Counted from the first letter of the stretch, positions 7,737 through 16,240 are shown. The stretch is 64,000 nucleotides of DNA from Planctomycetota bacterium (GCA_016200135.1 JACQFI010000137.1:22321-86320), one strand, 5' to 3'. Numbers and translations are program-made. Notes: generated from the letters alone by a model not told the origin.

Positions 7737-10646
7737 ATGGATACGAATAGAACAGAGCCCGAAATCTCGGGAAGAGACGCGAGCAACTCCACGATCGCCG
7801 GATTCACCGCTCCGGCCGCGGCCAAGGAGGCCAACGCTTCGGACGTCAACGCCGACCGGCTGCTCAACGGCGCGCCGCGCGTAACCCACGACGGCCGGGA
7901 AGTGCCCGCGCTCGGCGGCATTCCGCTGCTCAAAAAGATCGGCCAGGGCGGCATGGGCGCCGTGTACTACGGCTATCATCCGCGGCTGGCGCAGGAAGTC
8001 GCGGTGAAGGTCCTTCCTTTTCCGCTCATCGCCCAGGACCCCATCGCGGTGCAGCGCTTCTATCGCGAAGCGCAGATCGCCGCGAAAGTGAAGTCCCCGC
8101 ATCTGGTCGGCGTGCTGGACGTGAACGAGGAGGCCGGGCTTTTCTATCTGGTGATGGAGTACGTCAACGGCGTCACGGCGGGCTCGTACCTCAGCAACAA
8201 GAAGTCCACCTCTGGCAAACCGCTGGATGAGACCGAGGCGCTGGATATCTGCATCGCTGCGGCGCAAGGTTTGGCCGCCGCGCACGCCGAAGGCATCATC
8301 CACCGCGACCTGAAGCCGGACAACATCCTCATCCCGAGTTCCAAGCAGGAGGCCGCGCTGCTCTTCGAGAACGCGAAGCTGGCCGACCTGGGCCTGGCGC
8401 GCACGGACGAGAGCGGCCAGTCGCTCACGAGTTCGTTCGCGGCGATGGGTTCGGTGGGCTACATGCCGCCCGAACAGGCGCTGGATGCGAAGAAAGTCCG
8501 CAAGCAAGGCGACGTCTTCAGCCTTGGCGCAACGCTCTACGCGCTGCTCTCCGGACGCGCGCCTTTCCAGGGTTCGTCCACGACCGCGGTGCTGCTGGAT
8601 ACGCTCCAGAACAAGCACACGCCCATCCGGGACCTGCGCCCCGAGATCAGCGAGAATACCTCGCGCCTGCTCGACAAGTGCCTCAGCAAGGAACCCGAGA
8701 AGCGCTTCGAAGACGGCGACGCACTTCTGGAAGCACTGCGCGCCTGCCGCGCGCTGGTGGGCGTCGCGCCGAAACTTGCCGCGCCCCAGGCCGTCACGGT
8801 GGTGAAGTCGACACCCCCGACTCCCACCTTCCCGAACATGCCCGCGCCCCAGGCCGAGGCCTCGCTTGAGCTCGCCAAGTCCGAGCTCGCGCTGACGCCG
8901 CTGGGCGCGCAGGCGGAGGACTCGCTGGCGCTCGAACCGATCGTCGCGCATCCGGCGGGAGCGGCTCCCGCCGGATCTGTACCAGCGGCTGGCCTGAAGA
9001 AGCCTGCCGCCAAACCTGCCGCTCGGGCGGGCGCAGCGACCGCCGCCCCGCGCAAAGCCGCCTCCGCCGAGAACGCTCCACCTGAAACCGCGGAAGCCAC
9101 GGCAGCCAAGAACCCGCTCAAGCTGTATGCCCTCGCAGGCGGCGGCGCGGCGGTGCTGCTGCTGCTCGTGCTTGCGGCGCTCTACATGAAGCGGCTCTCG
9201 AACGAGCATGACTTCATCGCCAAGCGCGACCGGCTGCTGGAGGACTCCAAAGGCGCGATAAAAGGTGGCAGCCCCGAAGTAGTGGCCGCCAGGAAGAGCC
9301 TGGAAGAATTCCTGCGCGACAACGCCGGGCAGAACGCGAACGCGCTGACGCTCGTGCGCGATCTTTCCAGCCAATTAGGGCAGCGCAAAGAAGAGTTGGA
9401 CAAGCGCGCGCAAGCTTTCAGCGACTTACTTCAGAAGGCCGACCACGCCCAGCAGGCCAAGGTGCTCGATTGGCTGCGCCAAGCCCAGGAGGCCGGCAAG
9501 GCCGATGCTTCCAAGGGCTATCCGGATCTGAACGAGACCGTCGCGCCGACGGTGGCCGACCGCATCGAGAAGGCCGAGCACGCCGCCAAGGCGGCGGCGG
9601 CGGCGGCCGAGGAAGCCAAGCAGGCCTACGACAAGCAGATGGCCGAGGCCAAGACCGCCCTCGCGGCCAACGAATTCGACAAGGCCGAGGCGAACTACAA
9701 GCAAGCACTCGTCTATCACCCTGCCGACGCCGAGGCGCAGGCCGGTCTCGATAACCTGGGCGCCGCCCGGCGCAAGGCCGACGACGAAGCCAAGATGGCC
9801 GCCGGCAGCGAGAAGCGCAAGGTCGTCATGGCCGCCCTCGAGAAGGCGCTCGAGGCGCAGCGCATCGAAGATTGGCCGGGCATCGAGAAGGCGCTCGCGC
9901 CCATCGAGAAAGAGTCCATCCCCGACGCGGCGCTGAACGAGAAGCGGAAGCAGCTCCTCGAGATCGCGCGCACGCAGCTCAAGGGCAACACCGAGGCCGA
10001 CAAGCTGATCGAGGAAGGCGAGCAGTTGGTGCAAGCGAAGAAGTTCGACGAGGCGCTAAAAAGTTTTAAGGATGCCATCGCGCTGAAGCCCGAGGCGCGC
10101 CTCGACGAGCGCGTGAAGAAAGGCATGGCCGACGCGCAGGCCGGAACCACTGGGAAGACCGTCGCGCAGGCGAACCCGAAGGAGAATGCAGGTCCCGGCG
10201 GCAACGAGAAACCGCCGGCGCAAGGCGAGCGGCCGCCGCAAGGCCAGGGCGAACGTCCGCCGCAAGGTCAAGCCGGAGGCCAGGGCGAGAAACCGCCGGG
10301 CGGCAACGAGGGCGGGCCGCCGAACGTCAGCGATAAATTCAAGAAGGCGATGGCCGACGGCGACCGGCTGATGAAGGCCAAGAAGTACCAGGAGGCGATT
10401 ACTCAGTACAACGTCTGCCTGAAGGAACGGCCCGGCGACCCGCGCGCAACCGAGTGCATCCGCATGGCCAACGAGGCCATCAAGACGGGCGATGCAAGCG
10501 CGGTCAATCTGCCGCCAGGCGGTCCTCCTGATGGCGGAGGCGGCGGAGAAGGCGGCGGTCCGCCCCAAGGCGGGCCCGGCGGTGGTCAAGGCGGACCCGG
10601 CGGGCGGCCTCCGCCTCCCGGCGGCAAGCGGCCTCCCGGACGTTAA
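7737..10646 (+). CDS. Membrane-anchored serine/threonine kinase with large C-terminal sensor-like region
   Basis: A 969-residue protein from ATG 7737 (AGGA upstream). The kinase domain spans about 62-338, with GQGGMGAVYYGY (69-80), Lys 91, HRDLKPDN (189-196), DLG at 217-219 in place of DFG, and YMPPEQ. A Pro/Ala-rich linker (350-460) leads to one transmembrane helix (about 461-484). The outer part contains coiled coil and at least three TPR-like segments rich in A/K/E (for example KTALAANEFDKAEANYKQAL and KKYQEAITQYNVCLKERPGD). It ends in a Gly/Pro tail. Planctomycetes are rich in such kinases. The exposed region may bind a partner or cell-envelope ligand (inference). It is transcribed divergently from the soluble kinase. 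Confidence 0.9.
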   Translation: MDTNRTEPEISGRDASNSTIAGFTAPAAAKEANASDVNADRLLNGAPRVTHDGREVPALGGIPLLKKIGQGGMGAVYYGYHPRLAQEVAVKVLPFPLIAQDPIAVQRFYREAQIAAKVKSPHLVGVLDVNEEAGLFYLVMEYVNGVTAGSYLSNKKSTSGKPLDETEALDICIAAAQGLAAAHAEGIIHRDLKPDNILIPSSKQEAALLFENAKLADLGLARTDESGQSLTSSFAAMGSVGYMPPEQALDAKKVRKQGDVFSLGATLYALLSGRAPFQGSSTTAVLLDTLQNKHTPIRDLRPEISENTSRLLDKCLSKEPEKRFEDGDALLEALRACRALVGVAPKLAAPQAVTVVKSTPPTPTFPNMPAPQAEASLELAKSELALTPLGAQAEDSLALEPIVAHPAGAAPAGSVPAAGLKKPAAKPAARAGAATAAPRKAASAENAPPETAEATAAKNPLKLYALAGGGAAVLLLLVLAALYMKRLSNEHDFIAKRDRLLEDSKGAIKGGSPEVVAARKSLEEFLRDNAGQNANALTLVRDLSSQLGQRKEELDKRAQAFSDLLQKADHAQQAKVLDWLRQAQEAGKADASKGYPDLNETVAPTVADRIEKAEHAAKAAAAAAEEAKQAYDKQMAEAKTALAANEFDKAEANYKQALVYHPADAEAQAGLDNLGAARRKADDEAKMAAGSEKRKVVMAALEKALEAQRIEDWPGIEKALAPIEKESIPDAALNEKRKQLLEIARTQLKGNTEADKLIEEGEQLVQAKKFDEALKSFKDAIALKPEARLDERVKKGMADAQAGTTGKTVAQANPKENAGPGGNEKPPAQGERPPQGQGERPPQGQAGGQGEKPPGGNEGGPPNVSDKFKKAMADGDRLMKAKKYQEAITQYNVCLKERPGDPRATECIRMANEAIKTGDASAVNLPPGGPPDGGGGGEGGGPPQGGPGGGQGGPGGRPPPPGGKRPPGR

Positions 10647-10655
10647 CACGCACAT

Positions 10656-11576
10656 TCACGCCTTTACGGAGGATGCTCCGGCGTGCAGGAAGCTCTTCAG
10701 GTCCGCTTCGTTCGCGTGCGGTTCGCCGGGGCTGACGTTGTTCAGCTTCCCGTCTTTCATCCACGCTTCCAGGCGGTCCACCTCCTCAAAGAGGTGATCG
10801 AAGGAATCGACCACGAAGAGCAGCGGCTGGTAATGATGGATCTCGAAGTACTGGTTGATCACCCATTCAAGCTGGAACGGGAAGCGCTGAACCTCGGGCG
10901 ATTCCATGCAGTGCTCGATCTCGCCGCAGGAACTTAAGAGTCCGCTGCCGTACACGCATAGCCCGCCGCCGGAGCGCTTCATCAGCCCGAACTCGATGGT
11001 GAACCAGAAGAACCGCGCCATGGCCTTCAAGATGCTCTCGACGCGCCGCACGCGCTCGTGCTCGTCCGGGATATCCGCGACCATCTCCGCGGCGGTGTGC
11101 GCGACTTCGCCGAAGCGCACGAGCACATCCGCAAAAAGCTTGTCGGTGTGCATCGGCACGTGGCCGGCCACGTCGTGGAAGATGTCGGGCTCGGGGAGGT
11201 AATCGAGGTTTTTGCCGTCGCGGATCGTGATCGTGGTGGGGAACGCGCGATTGCGCAGGCAATCGAAGAAGAGGAACGCCGGCACGTAGCCGCTCACGGC
11301 CTTGGCCGAGAACCCGCTCAGCGGACAGAGGAACTTGTTGATGTCGTCGAGCTTGGGGACGGCGTTGGGGTCCATGGCCAGGTTGTTCACTCCTTCCATA
11401 AACTTGGGATTGGCGTACTTCTGCCACTTGGGCTTGATGCGCGCGAACAGGCGCCGCCAGGTGTCCTGGTTCTCTTCGCTGTAGAGCTCGTACGGCTGGC
11501 CGATGTAGATCTCGCCCTTGCCGCGGACTTCCTCGATAAACGGCGCTCGGTTGGTGGTGAGGCCCGGAGCGGTCAT
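10656..11576 (-). CDS. phhA: Phenylalanine 4-monooxygenase (phenylalanine hydroxylase)
   Basis: Converts phenylalanine to tyrosine using O2, tetrahydropterin and non-haem iron. The 306-residue protein is the single catalytic domain typical of bacteria. The iron ligands are visible in DIFHDVAGHVPMHTD (two His) and WFTIEFGLM (Glu). The aromatic hydroxylase segment LCPLSGFSAKAVSGYVPAFLFF is also present. Start ATG 11576 is backed by AAGGAGG 7 nt upstream; an in-frame upstream start would run through the inverted repeat at 11599-11685 and is unlikely. It feeds tyrosine into the HPPD and homogentisate steps encoded upstream on the same strand. The pterin recycling enzyme is not in the window. Confidence 0.93.
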   Translation of the reverse strand: MTAPGLTTNRAPFIEEVRGKGEIYIGQPYELYSEENQDTWRRLFARIKPKWQKYANPKFMEGVNNLAMDPNAVPKLDDINKFLCPLSGFSAKAVSGYVPAFLFFDCLRNRAFPTTITIRDGKNLDYLPEPDIFHDVAGHVPMHTDKLFADVLVRFGEVAHTAAEMVADIPDEHERVRRVESILKAMARFFWFTIEFGLMKRSGGGLCVYGSGLLSSCGEIEHCMESPEVQRFPFQLEWVINQYFEIHHYQPLLFVVDSFDHLFEEVDRLEAWMKDGKLNNVSPGEPHANEADLKSFLHAGASSVKA

Positions 11577-11598
11577 GGTTCGCCTCCTTACTTCATTT

Positions 11599-11685
11599 AA
11601 CCACAGAGGGCACAGAGCACACAGAGAAAACAATTCCTATTACCGCTTCGGTCCGCTCTCCGTGGTCTCTGTGCCCTCTGTGGTT
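11599..11685. repeat. Inverted repeat, 19-bp perfect arms (family A)
   Basis: AACCACAGAGGGCACAGAG (11599-11617) is the exact reverse complement of 11667-11685, with a 49-nt spacer and partly matching inner flanks. It lies between phhA and the flavin reductase gene and encloses no gene. The arm resembles other repeats in this window at 49972, 55982 and 58629. Confidence 0.85.
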
Positions 11686-11690
11686 CATAT

Positions 11691-12308
11691 TCATCTCTTC
11701 CCGCCCGGCCGCGGCAACTCAAACAGCTCCGTCGTGCGCGAGTAGAACTCGCCGCCCATGCGGCCGATGGTGTCGAGCTTGCGCGGATCGGGCAGGCCGT
11801 CTTCGCCGAGGATGCTCTCGTCCACGTGCATCAGGACGATCCGTCCGATGACGAGGTTCGCGGCCAGCGGTCCTTCACCGATGTGGACGATCTGGTGCAG
11901 AACACATTCGATCTGGACTTTGGCTTCCTTCACGCGCGGCGGCTTTACTTTTTCCGAAGGCAGCGGCGTGAGCCCGCACTTCTCGAACTCGCTGACCTCG
12001 TAGGGCAGCTCTTCCGAGCACGCGTTCATCGGCGCGGCCTGGTCGAACGAGACCACGTTGACGACGAACTCGGGGGTCTGCTCGATGTTGAGCACCGTGT
12101 CCTTCTTGCTGCCGTCGCGCCGGTTGACGGGGCTGAAGACGACGGTCGGCGGATTGGCCGCGACGCCGTTGAAGAAGCTGAACGGGGCGAGGTTCGTCAC
12201 GCCGCGCGGGCTGACGGTGCTCACCCACGCGATCGGCCGCGGCGTGATCACGGAGATCATGAAGCGGTAGGTGTCGCGGATGGGGAGTTTGGACGGATCG
12301 ACGATCAA
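11691..12308 (-). CDS. Flavin reductase family protein (FMN-binding split barrel, DIM6/NTAB type)
   Basis: A 205-residue protein of the flavin reductase-like family, which binds FMN and usually reduces free flavin or acts as an oxidoreductase. Family features are YRFMISVITPRPIAWVSTVS followed by GVTNLAPFSFFNGVAANPP, and EFVVNVVS, with the late IECVLHQIVHIGEG segment that lines the flavin pocket. The likely start is TTG 12308, preceded by AGAGAGGA. It lies between homogentisate dioxygenase and phenylalanine hydroxylase on the same strand, so it may support aromatic amino acid breakdown or pterin/flavin recycling (inference). The exact substrate is unknown. Confidence 0.85.
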   Translation of the reverse strand: MIVDPSKLPIRDTYRFMISVITPRPIAWVSTVSPRGVTNLAPFSFFNGVAANPPTVVFSPVNRRDGSKKDTVLNIEQTPEFVVNVVSFDQAAPMNACSEELPYEVSEFEKCGLTPLPSEKVKPPRVKEAKVQIECVLHQIVHIGEGPLAANLVIGRIVLMHVDESILGEDGLPDPRKLDTIGRMGGEFYSRTTELFELPRPGGKR

Positions 12309-12333
12309 GCGTTGGTCCTCTCTTCCGGCAGAT

Positions 12334-12744
12334 TCATTTCTGCCACATCACCGGCTGCAGCATCAGCAACATGACCGCGCCCAGCATCACTTCGGAGATC
12401 GCTCCGAACCACGCGAACGCGAACGTGTGCGCGATCCGCGTCCACCAGCCGCCGCTTGACTCCGTCGAGTTAAGCTGCGTCAGCATTCCGAAAAGCATGC
12501 CAAAGATTTGGCCCAGCCCCATCAGCACCGCAAGCTCGATCGTGGTCTCGGTGTCCAGCGTCTTCGAGGCCTTCACGCAGACCGCGCTGCCAATCGAGAG
12601 GGCCAGCACCGCGCCGTAAAGGTCGCCCATCTGGAAGCTGAAGCTGCGCCCGTTCTCGAGCAGCCGGCTCCACTTGTGCGCGATCACCCCGATGGGCGCG
12701 ATCACCAGGAAGACAAACCCAAGGATCGGAGCAAACGGCAGCAC
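12334..12744 (-). CDS. Small four-helix membrane protein, unknown
   Basis: A 136-residue protein starting at GTG 12744. Hydrophobic segments lie at about 2-22, 44-58, 69-88 and 110-130. A conserved-looking ENGRSFSFQMGDLYGAVLAL segment sits between the first and second. I do not recognise the family. It is 25 nt upstream of the flavin reductase start on the same strand, so co-transcription is likely. A block of C/G-rich repeats (12781-12875) separates it from the homogentisate dioxygenase gene. Confidence 0.6.
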   Translation of the reverse strand: MLPFAPILGFVFLVIAPIGVIAHKWSRLLENGRSFSFQMGDLYGAVLALSIGSAVCVKASKTLDTETTIELAVLMGLGQIFGMLFGMLTQLNSTESSGGWWTRIAHTFAFAWFGAISEVMLGAVMLLMLQPVMWQK

Positions 12745-12780
12745 GCGTCCTTCCCCCTTTAACCAACCGATCGCATCTAT

Positions 12781-12875
12781 TCCCTCCCCCTTTGTGGGGG
12801 AGGGTTAGGGAGAGGGGTAAGCTCCGGGTCATCCACCCCCCACCCTGACCCTCCCCCGCAAGGGGGGAGGGGAAA
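12781..12875. repeat. C/G-rich palindromic repeat pair (family B)
   Basis: Two facing copies: one starts with CCCTCCCCCTTTGTGGGGGA and continues GGGTTAGGGAGAGGGG. The second (12834-12875) reads as its approximate reverse complement, with CCCTCCCCCGCAAGGGGGGA inside. Each copy is itself a hairpin. Related copies lie at 36991, 38340, 54420, 63050 and 63928. No coding content. Confidence 0.75.
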
Positions 12876-12906
12876 CAAAATCGCGCGTTTGCCTCCAGGC
12901 ATCAAA

Positions 12907-14082
12907 TCACTCCAGCCACGACAGCGGATACTTCTGATCGTCGATCTTCAGCGCCTGCGGAGTAACGGCCAGCGGCTTTTCGGTGTCGAACATCACCGCG
13001 AGTTCCTCCGTGCGCGCCTCCTTCATGCTTTTCACGATCGTACCCGGGTGCGGGCCGTGCGGGATGCCGCGCGGGTGCAGCGAGAACGAACCGGACTCGA
13101 TGCCTTTGCGTGAGCCGAAGTTTCCGCGCACGTAGAAGAGGACCTCGTCGGCCTCGACGTTGCTGTGCACGTACGGGACCTTGATGGCCTCGGGATGATG
13201 ATCCAGATAGCGCGGGGCGAACGTGCAGATCACGAAGCCGCGGCACTCAAAGGTCTGATGGACCGGCGGCGGCTGGTGCACCGTGCCGGTGATGGGCTCG
13301 AAGTCTTCCACGTTGAACGTGAACGGATAGATGAAGCCGTCCCAGCCCGCGACATCGAAGGGATGCTGCGCGAGCGTCACGCGCGTGATGCGCGCGCCGT
13401 CCTTTACCAAGATCGGCGTGTCTTCTTCCTTGTCGATGAGGATGGGCTCGGCGGGCCCGTGGAAGTCGCGGTGGTAGTACGGCGCGCCGAGCATGATCTG
13501 CCCGTCGGGGTTGAGGTAGCGCTTGGGGATGCGAACCGCGCCGTGCGCTTCAAGAATCAGATAATCTTCCATCTGCGCGTCTTTCGGCTTCAAGATGTAC
13601 GTCGTGCCGCGCGGAATCACGACGTAATCGCCTTCGCGGTACGGCTGCCGGCCGTAGGGCGTCTCGAGTGTGCCACCTCCGGCGTAGATGTAGACCACTT
13701 CGTCCGCGCCCGCGTTGCGGTAGAGCGTCGCCATCGCGTCCGCCGGTTTGCAGCGGTAGCACGCCATATCCTCATTAAAGAAGAGCGGCACGCGGCCCGA
13801 GAGCGCATCGCCCGCGCGCGGCAACTGTGCGGATTTAAGGTGATGCACGCGCAGCGGCAGCTCGGCGGTCCGTTCCAGCGGCATGTGCCCGGCGATCTTG
13901 ACGTCCTTCACGCGCGTCGGCGGGCGCAGGTGGTAGCGGATCGAGTACGCGCGGTCGAAGCCTTCGGTGGTGATGACGTGTTCGTAGCAGATGCCCTCGC
14001 CCTTGAAGCTGCTGGCGGTGTCGCGCTTGAGCATGATGTGGCGCTTCTTGGGCACATCGCCGAGTCGCATGTAAGAATTCAT
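12907..14082 (-). CDS. hmgA: Homogentisate 1,2-dioxygenase
   Basis: Opens the aromatic ring of homogentisate to maleylacetoacetate with Fe(II). The 391-residue protein has the double cupin layout of the family: GADEVVYIYAGGGTLETPYG in the first half, and the catalytic half with PYVHSNVEADEVLFYVRGNF (His and Glu ligands) and RGIPHGPHPG (last His). Start ATG 14082 has GGAGGTG just upstream; a longer in-frame extension to 14178 would overlap the upstream gene and lacks support. It is somewhat shorter than the roughly 430-residue proteobacterial and animal enzymes. It lies 28 nt downstream of the fumarylacetoacetate hydrolase gene, an obvious operon. Confidence 0.88.
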   Translation of the reverse strand: MNSYMRLGDVPKKRHIMLKRDTASSFKGEGICYEHVITTEGFDRAYSIRYHLRPPTRVKDVKIAGHMPLERTAELPLRVHHLKSAQLPRAGDALSGRVPLFFNEDMACYRCKPADAMATLYRNAGADEVVYIYAGGGTLETPYGRQPYREGDYVVIPRGTTYILKPKDAQMEDYLILEAHGAVRIPKRYLNPDGQIMLGAPYYHRDFHGPAEPILIDKEEDTPILVKDGARITRVTLAQHPFDVAGWDGFIYPFTFNVEDFEPITGTVHQPPPVHQTFECRGFVICTFAPRYLDHHPEAIKVPYVHSNVEADEVLFYVRGNFGSRKGIESGSFSLHPRGIPHGPHPGTIVKSMKEARTEELAVMFDTEKPLAVTPQALKIDDQKYPLSWLE

Positions 14083-14110
14083 GGGCACCTCCAGCATCGA
14101 ACTGCAGAAA

Positions 14111-15097
14111 CTATGCAGGCCGTTCCACGATCGGCGTCCGCAGCACGCCCAGCCGCTCGATCTCCAATTCAACCACATCCCCGGGCTTTAGCCAGCCGCC
14201 GGTGTTCTCGGGGCCGAGTTCCAGGATGCAGCCGGTGCCGACGGTTCCGCTGCCGATCAGGTCGCCGGGAAAAAGCTCCGCGTCGCGGCTGGCCTGCGCA
14301 ATCAGCTTCGGCCACGCGTGGTACATGCTCGACGCGTTGCCCTGCGAGAGGACCTTACCATTTACACGCGCTTTCATTTCAAGCGTGACGCGGCCTTTCT
14401 CGTCGATGCGGTCCTGGAACTCGTCGAGCGTGACCAGATACGGGCCGACGGCGGTGGCGAAATCCTTGCCCTTGGCGGGTCCCAGGCCCACGGACATCTC
14501 TTTGCGCTGCAGGTCGCGGGCGCTGAGGTCGTTCACGATGGTGAAGCCGGCGATGTGTTCGAGCGCCTGGCCTTCCGGGATATCGCGCCCGCCTTTGCCG
14601 ACGATGGCGCCGAGCTCGAGTTCGTAGTCGAGTTCCTGGCTGCCCGCGGGCGCGCAGATGGGCTGTTCGTGGCCGATCAGCGAGCCCGCGTTCGAGAAAT
14701 AAAAGACGGGCACCTCATACCAGGCGGGCGGCATCTCGAGCCCGCGCTTGGCGCGGCAGGTTTTCACATGTTCTTCAAACGCGTAAAAGTCGCGGAAGCT
14801 GCGCGGGTGCTGCACCGGCGGGAGGAAGTTGGGGCTCTGCAGGCCCAGTTTGCCGTCGCGGCGGGCCGTGGCCGCGTATTCCTCGCCGAACTTCTTAAGC
14901 CATTCCTGAATGCGCTTCTGAATGAGTTCCAGGCGCGCCAGCGCGAGTTCCATGTTGAGGAAGCAGTCGTACTCGTCGGTGCCGACGAGGTCGAGCTGCA
15001 CGGCGATCCGTTCAAGGCTGACGTGTGCGCCGTTCCCGAGCGCGATTACCGGCCAGCCTATGCCCGTCTCGAACTCTTCGACCGTAGCGAGGCGCAT
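14111..15097 (-). CDS. Fumarylacetoacetate hydrolase family protein
   Basis: A 328-residue member of the FAH family, probably hydrolysing fumarylacetoacetate to fumarate and acetoacetate, the last step of tyrosine degradation. Diagnostic segments are ELDYELELGAIVGKGGRDIP (metal-binding acidic residues), GFTIVNDLSARDLQ, GKDFATAVGPYLVT and GDLIGSGTVGTGCILELGPE. Start ATG 15097 matches the family N-terminus (MRLATVEE). It is located directly upstream of homogentisate dioxygenase. No maleylacetoacetate isomerase gene is seen nearby, so that step must be encoded elsewhere or bypassed. The FAH family also includes other hydrolases and decarboxylases, but context favours this assignment. Confidence 0.87.
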   Translation of the reverse strand: MRLATVEEFETGIGWPVIALGNGAHVSLERIAVQLDLVGTDEYDCFLNMELALARLELIQKRIQEWLKKFGEEYAATARRDGKLGLQSPNFLPPVQHPRSFRDFYAFEEHVKTCRAKRGLEMPPAWYEVPVFYFSNAGSLIGHEQPICAPAGSQELDYELELGAIVGKGGRDIPEGQALEHIAGFTIVNDLSARDLQRKEMSVGLGPAKGKDFATAVGPYLVTLDEFQDRIDEKGRVTLEMKARVNGKVLSQGNASSMYHAWPKLIAQASRDAELFPGDLIGSGTVGTGCILELGPENTGGWLKPGDVVELEIERLGVLRTPIVERPA

Positions 15098-15104
15098 GGA
15101 GGGA

Positions 15105-15596
15105 TCATTTCTCCTTATGGTCATCCGGAGCTTCGGCGGGCAGCGTCGGTCCGCTGGCATTGGCGAGCAGATCGATGGTCTGGCCGTTGGCGGTGAAGGT
15201 GAGGCTCTTGAACGTCCACTTGTTGTTCAGGTCCTTGTACGCGTCCGCCGAGACCGAGCCGGTTCCCTTGGGACCCGTGACGGCGTAGACGACGCTCGCG
15301 GTCTCGCTGGCGTTCGTGGTGTTGAAGTTGAACTGCGTGGGCGTGGCGCCTTCGATGGGCGTGCCCAGCGCGGCGGCGGCTCTGGGATCGGCCTGGACCT
15401 TTTGAAGCGATTGGACGTAGACCGGCTGCTTCTTGGCCTGCGCAAAGCCCCAGAAGAGCGCGCCGACGCAGCCGCCCGCGAGCAGGAAGAGAATCAGCGC
15501 GCAGCCCGCGCCGCCGATGAGAATCCACTTCAGCGCGCCCGATTTCTTCGGCTGCGGCGGTTGCGCACCGGGCGCCGGCTCGACGTTGGCGGTCAA
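15105..15596 (-). CDS. Single-pass membrane protein with Coa1-like domain
   Basis: A 163-residue protein from TTG 15596 (AAGGAAAGAGG upstream). A Pro/Gln-rich N-terminus precedes one transmembrane helix at about 22-48 (WILIGGAGCALILFLLAGG). The outer domain begins QSLQKVQADPRAAAALGTPI and continues with a beta-rich part including VVYAVTGPKGTGSVSADAYK and WTFKSLTFTANG. This arrangement resembles the Coa1/Tim21-like fold annotated in bacterial proteins as cytochrome c oxidase assembly factor 1 family; I assign it by pattern only. It ends 7 nt before the FAH start, so it is probably co-transcribed with the homogentisate genes, although no functional link is known. Confidence 0.6.
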   Translation of the reverse strand: MTANVEPAPGAQPPQPKKSGALKWILIGGAGCALILFLLAGGCVGALFWGFAQAKKQPVYVQSLQKVQADPRAAAALGTPIEGATPTQFNFNTTNASETASVVYAVTGPKGTGSVSADAYKDLNNKWTFKSLTFTANGQTIDLLANASGPTLPAEAPDDHKEK

Positions 15597-15618
15597 GGTA
15601 TTGGCCTCTTTCCTTGTC

Positions 15619-16005
15619 TTACAGCGAAATCAGGTTCAAGTTTGGAATGTGCTCAAAATCTTTGCGATTATGCGAGATGAGCGTAATACCGTGGCGCAGT
15701 GCCGTCGCTCCAATCCATGCGTCGTGATAGTCGATGGGATGTCCTTTGAGCGTGGCCACGGTTGCCCACAAGCGGCATGTTTCTTCGTCCGGAAATAGCA
15801 CTTCAAACAACTTAAGGCCTTCTTCGAGTTTATTAATTTTTGCCGCGCCCCAATTCCGCTCGATGGGCCAGCGATGAAGTTCGGCGACCGTAACAAAACT
15901 TATAGAAGGGACAACGCCCTTCAAATGCGGCCGGTACAATTCGGCCCGCGTGTCGCTCTTAAAAAGAAACGACACGATATTCGTGTCGACAATCACCTTA
16001 TTCAT
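15619..16005 (-). CDS. VapC-type PIN domain toxin
   Basis: A 128-residue PIN-domain ribonuclease toxin. Conserved acidic residues are visible: Asp in VIVDTNIVSFL near the N-terminus, Glu in VTVAELHRW, and Asp residues in IDYHDAWIGATALRHG and HNRKDFEHIPNL. PIN toxins cleave RNA when free of antitoxin. ATG 16005 overlaps the end of the antitoxin gene by 8 nt, the usual antitoxin-first arrangement. Its base composition is more AT-rich than the surrounding catabolic genes. The pair lies between hppD and the rest of the tyrosine degradation genes and is not flanked by obvious repeats. Confidence 0.88.
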   Translation of the reverse strand: MNKVIVDTNIVSFLFKSDTRAELYRPHLKGVVPSISFVTVAELHRWPIERNWGAAKINKLEEGLKLFEVLFPDEETCRLWATVATLKGHPIDYHDAWIGATALRHGITLISHNRKDFEHIPNLNLISL

Positions 16006-16240
16006 CGGGCAATGCCCGAACGGTTTGAGCCTTCTTCCAGATCTGAAACGCCTGCTCGAATCCGTCGCCACGCTCGTCTTCGGGCCAGTGGCCCAGTAAC
16101 GCATCGAATTCGGGCGGGGTGCGCTCCGAAGTATCGGCGGACACGGTGACCGTAGCGCGTTGGTGTTCAGACAGCCATGGGATCGGCTTCAGCGGCCGCA
16201 AGACTCCGTTCTCGTAAACAGCTTCAAGCGTTTCTTTCAT
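15998..16240 (-). CDS. DUF104-family antitoxin
   Basis: An 80-residue antitoxin. The N-terminus METKE-like pattern MKETLEAVYENGVLRPLKPI is the signature of the AF2212/DUF104 antitoxin family, a small beta-rich domain that commonly partners PIN-domain toxins. The rest is acidic and probably wraps the toxin. Start ATG 16240; its end overlaps the VapC start by 8 nt. The promoter is probably in 16241-16290, between this gene and the hppD stop codon. Confidence 0.83.
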   Translation of the reverse strand: MKETLEAVYENGVLRPLKPIPWLSEHQRATVTVSADTSERTPPEFDALLGHWPEDERGDGFEQAFQIWKKAQTVRALPDE

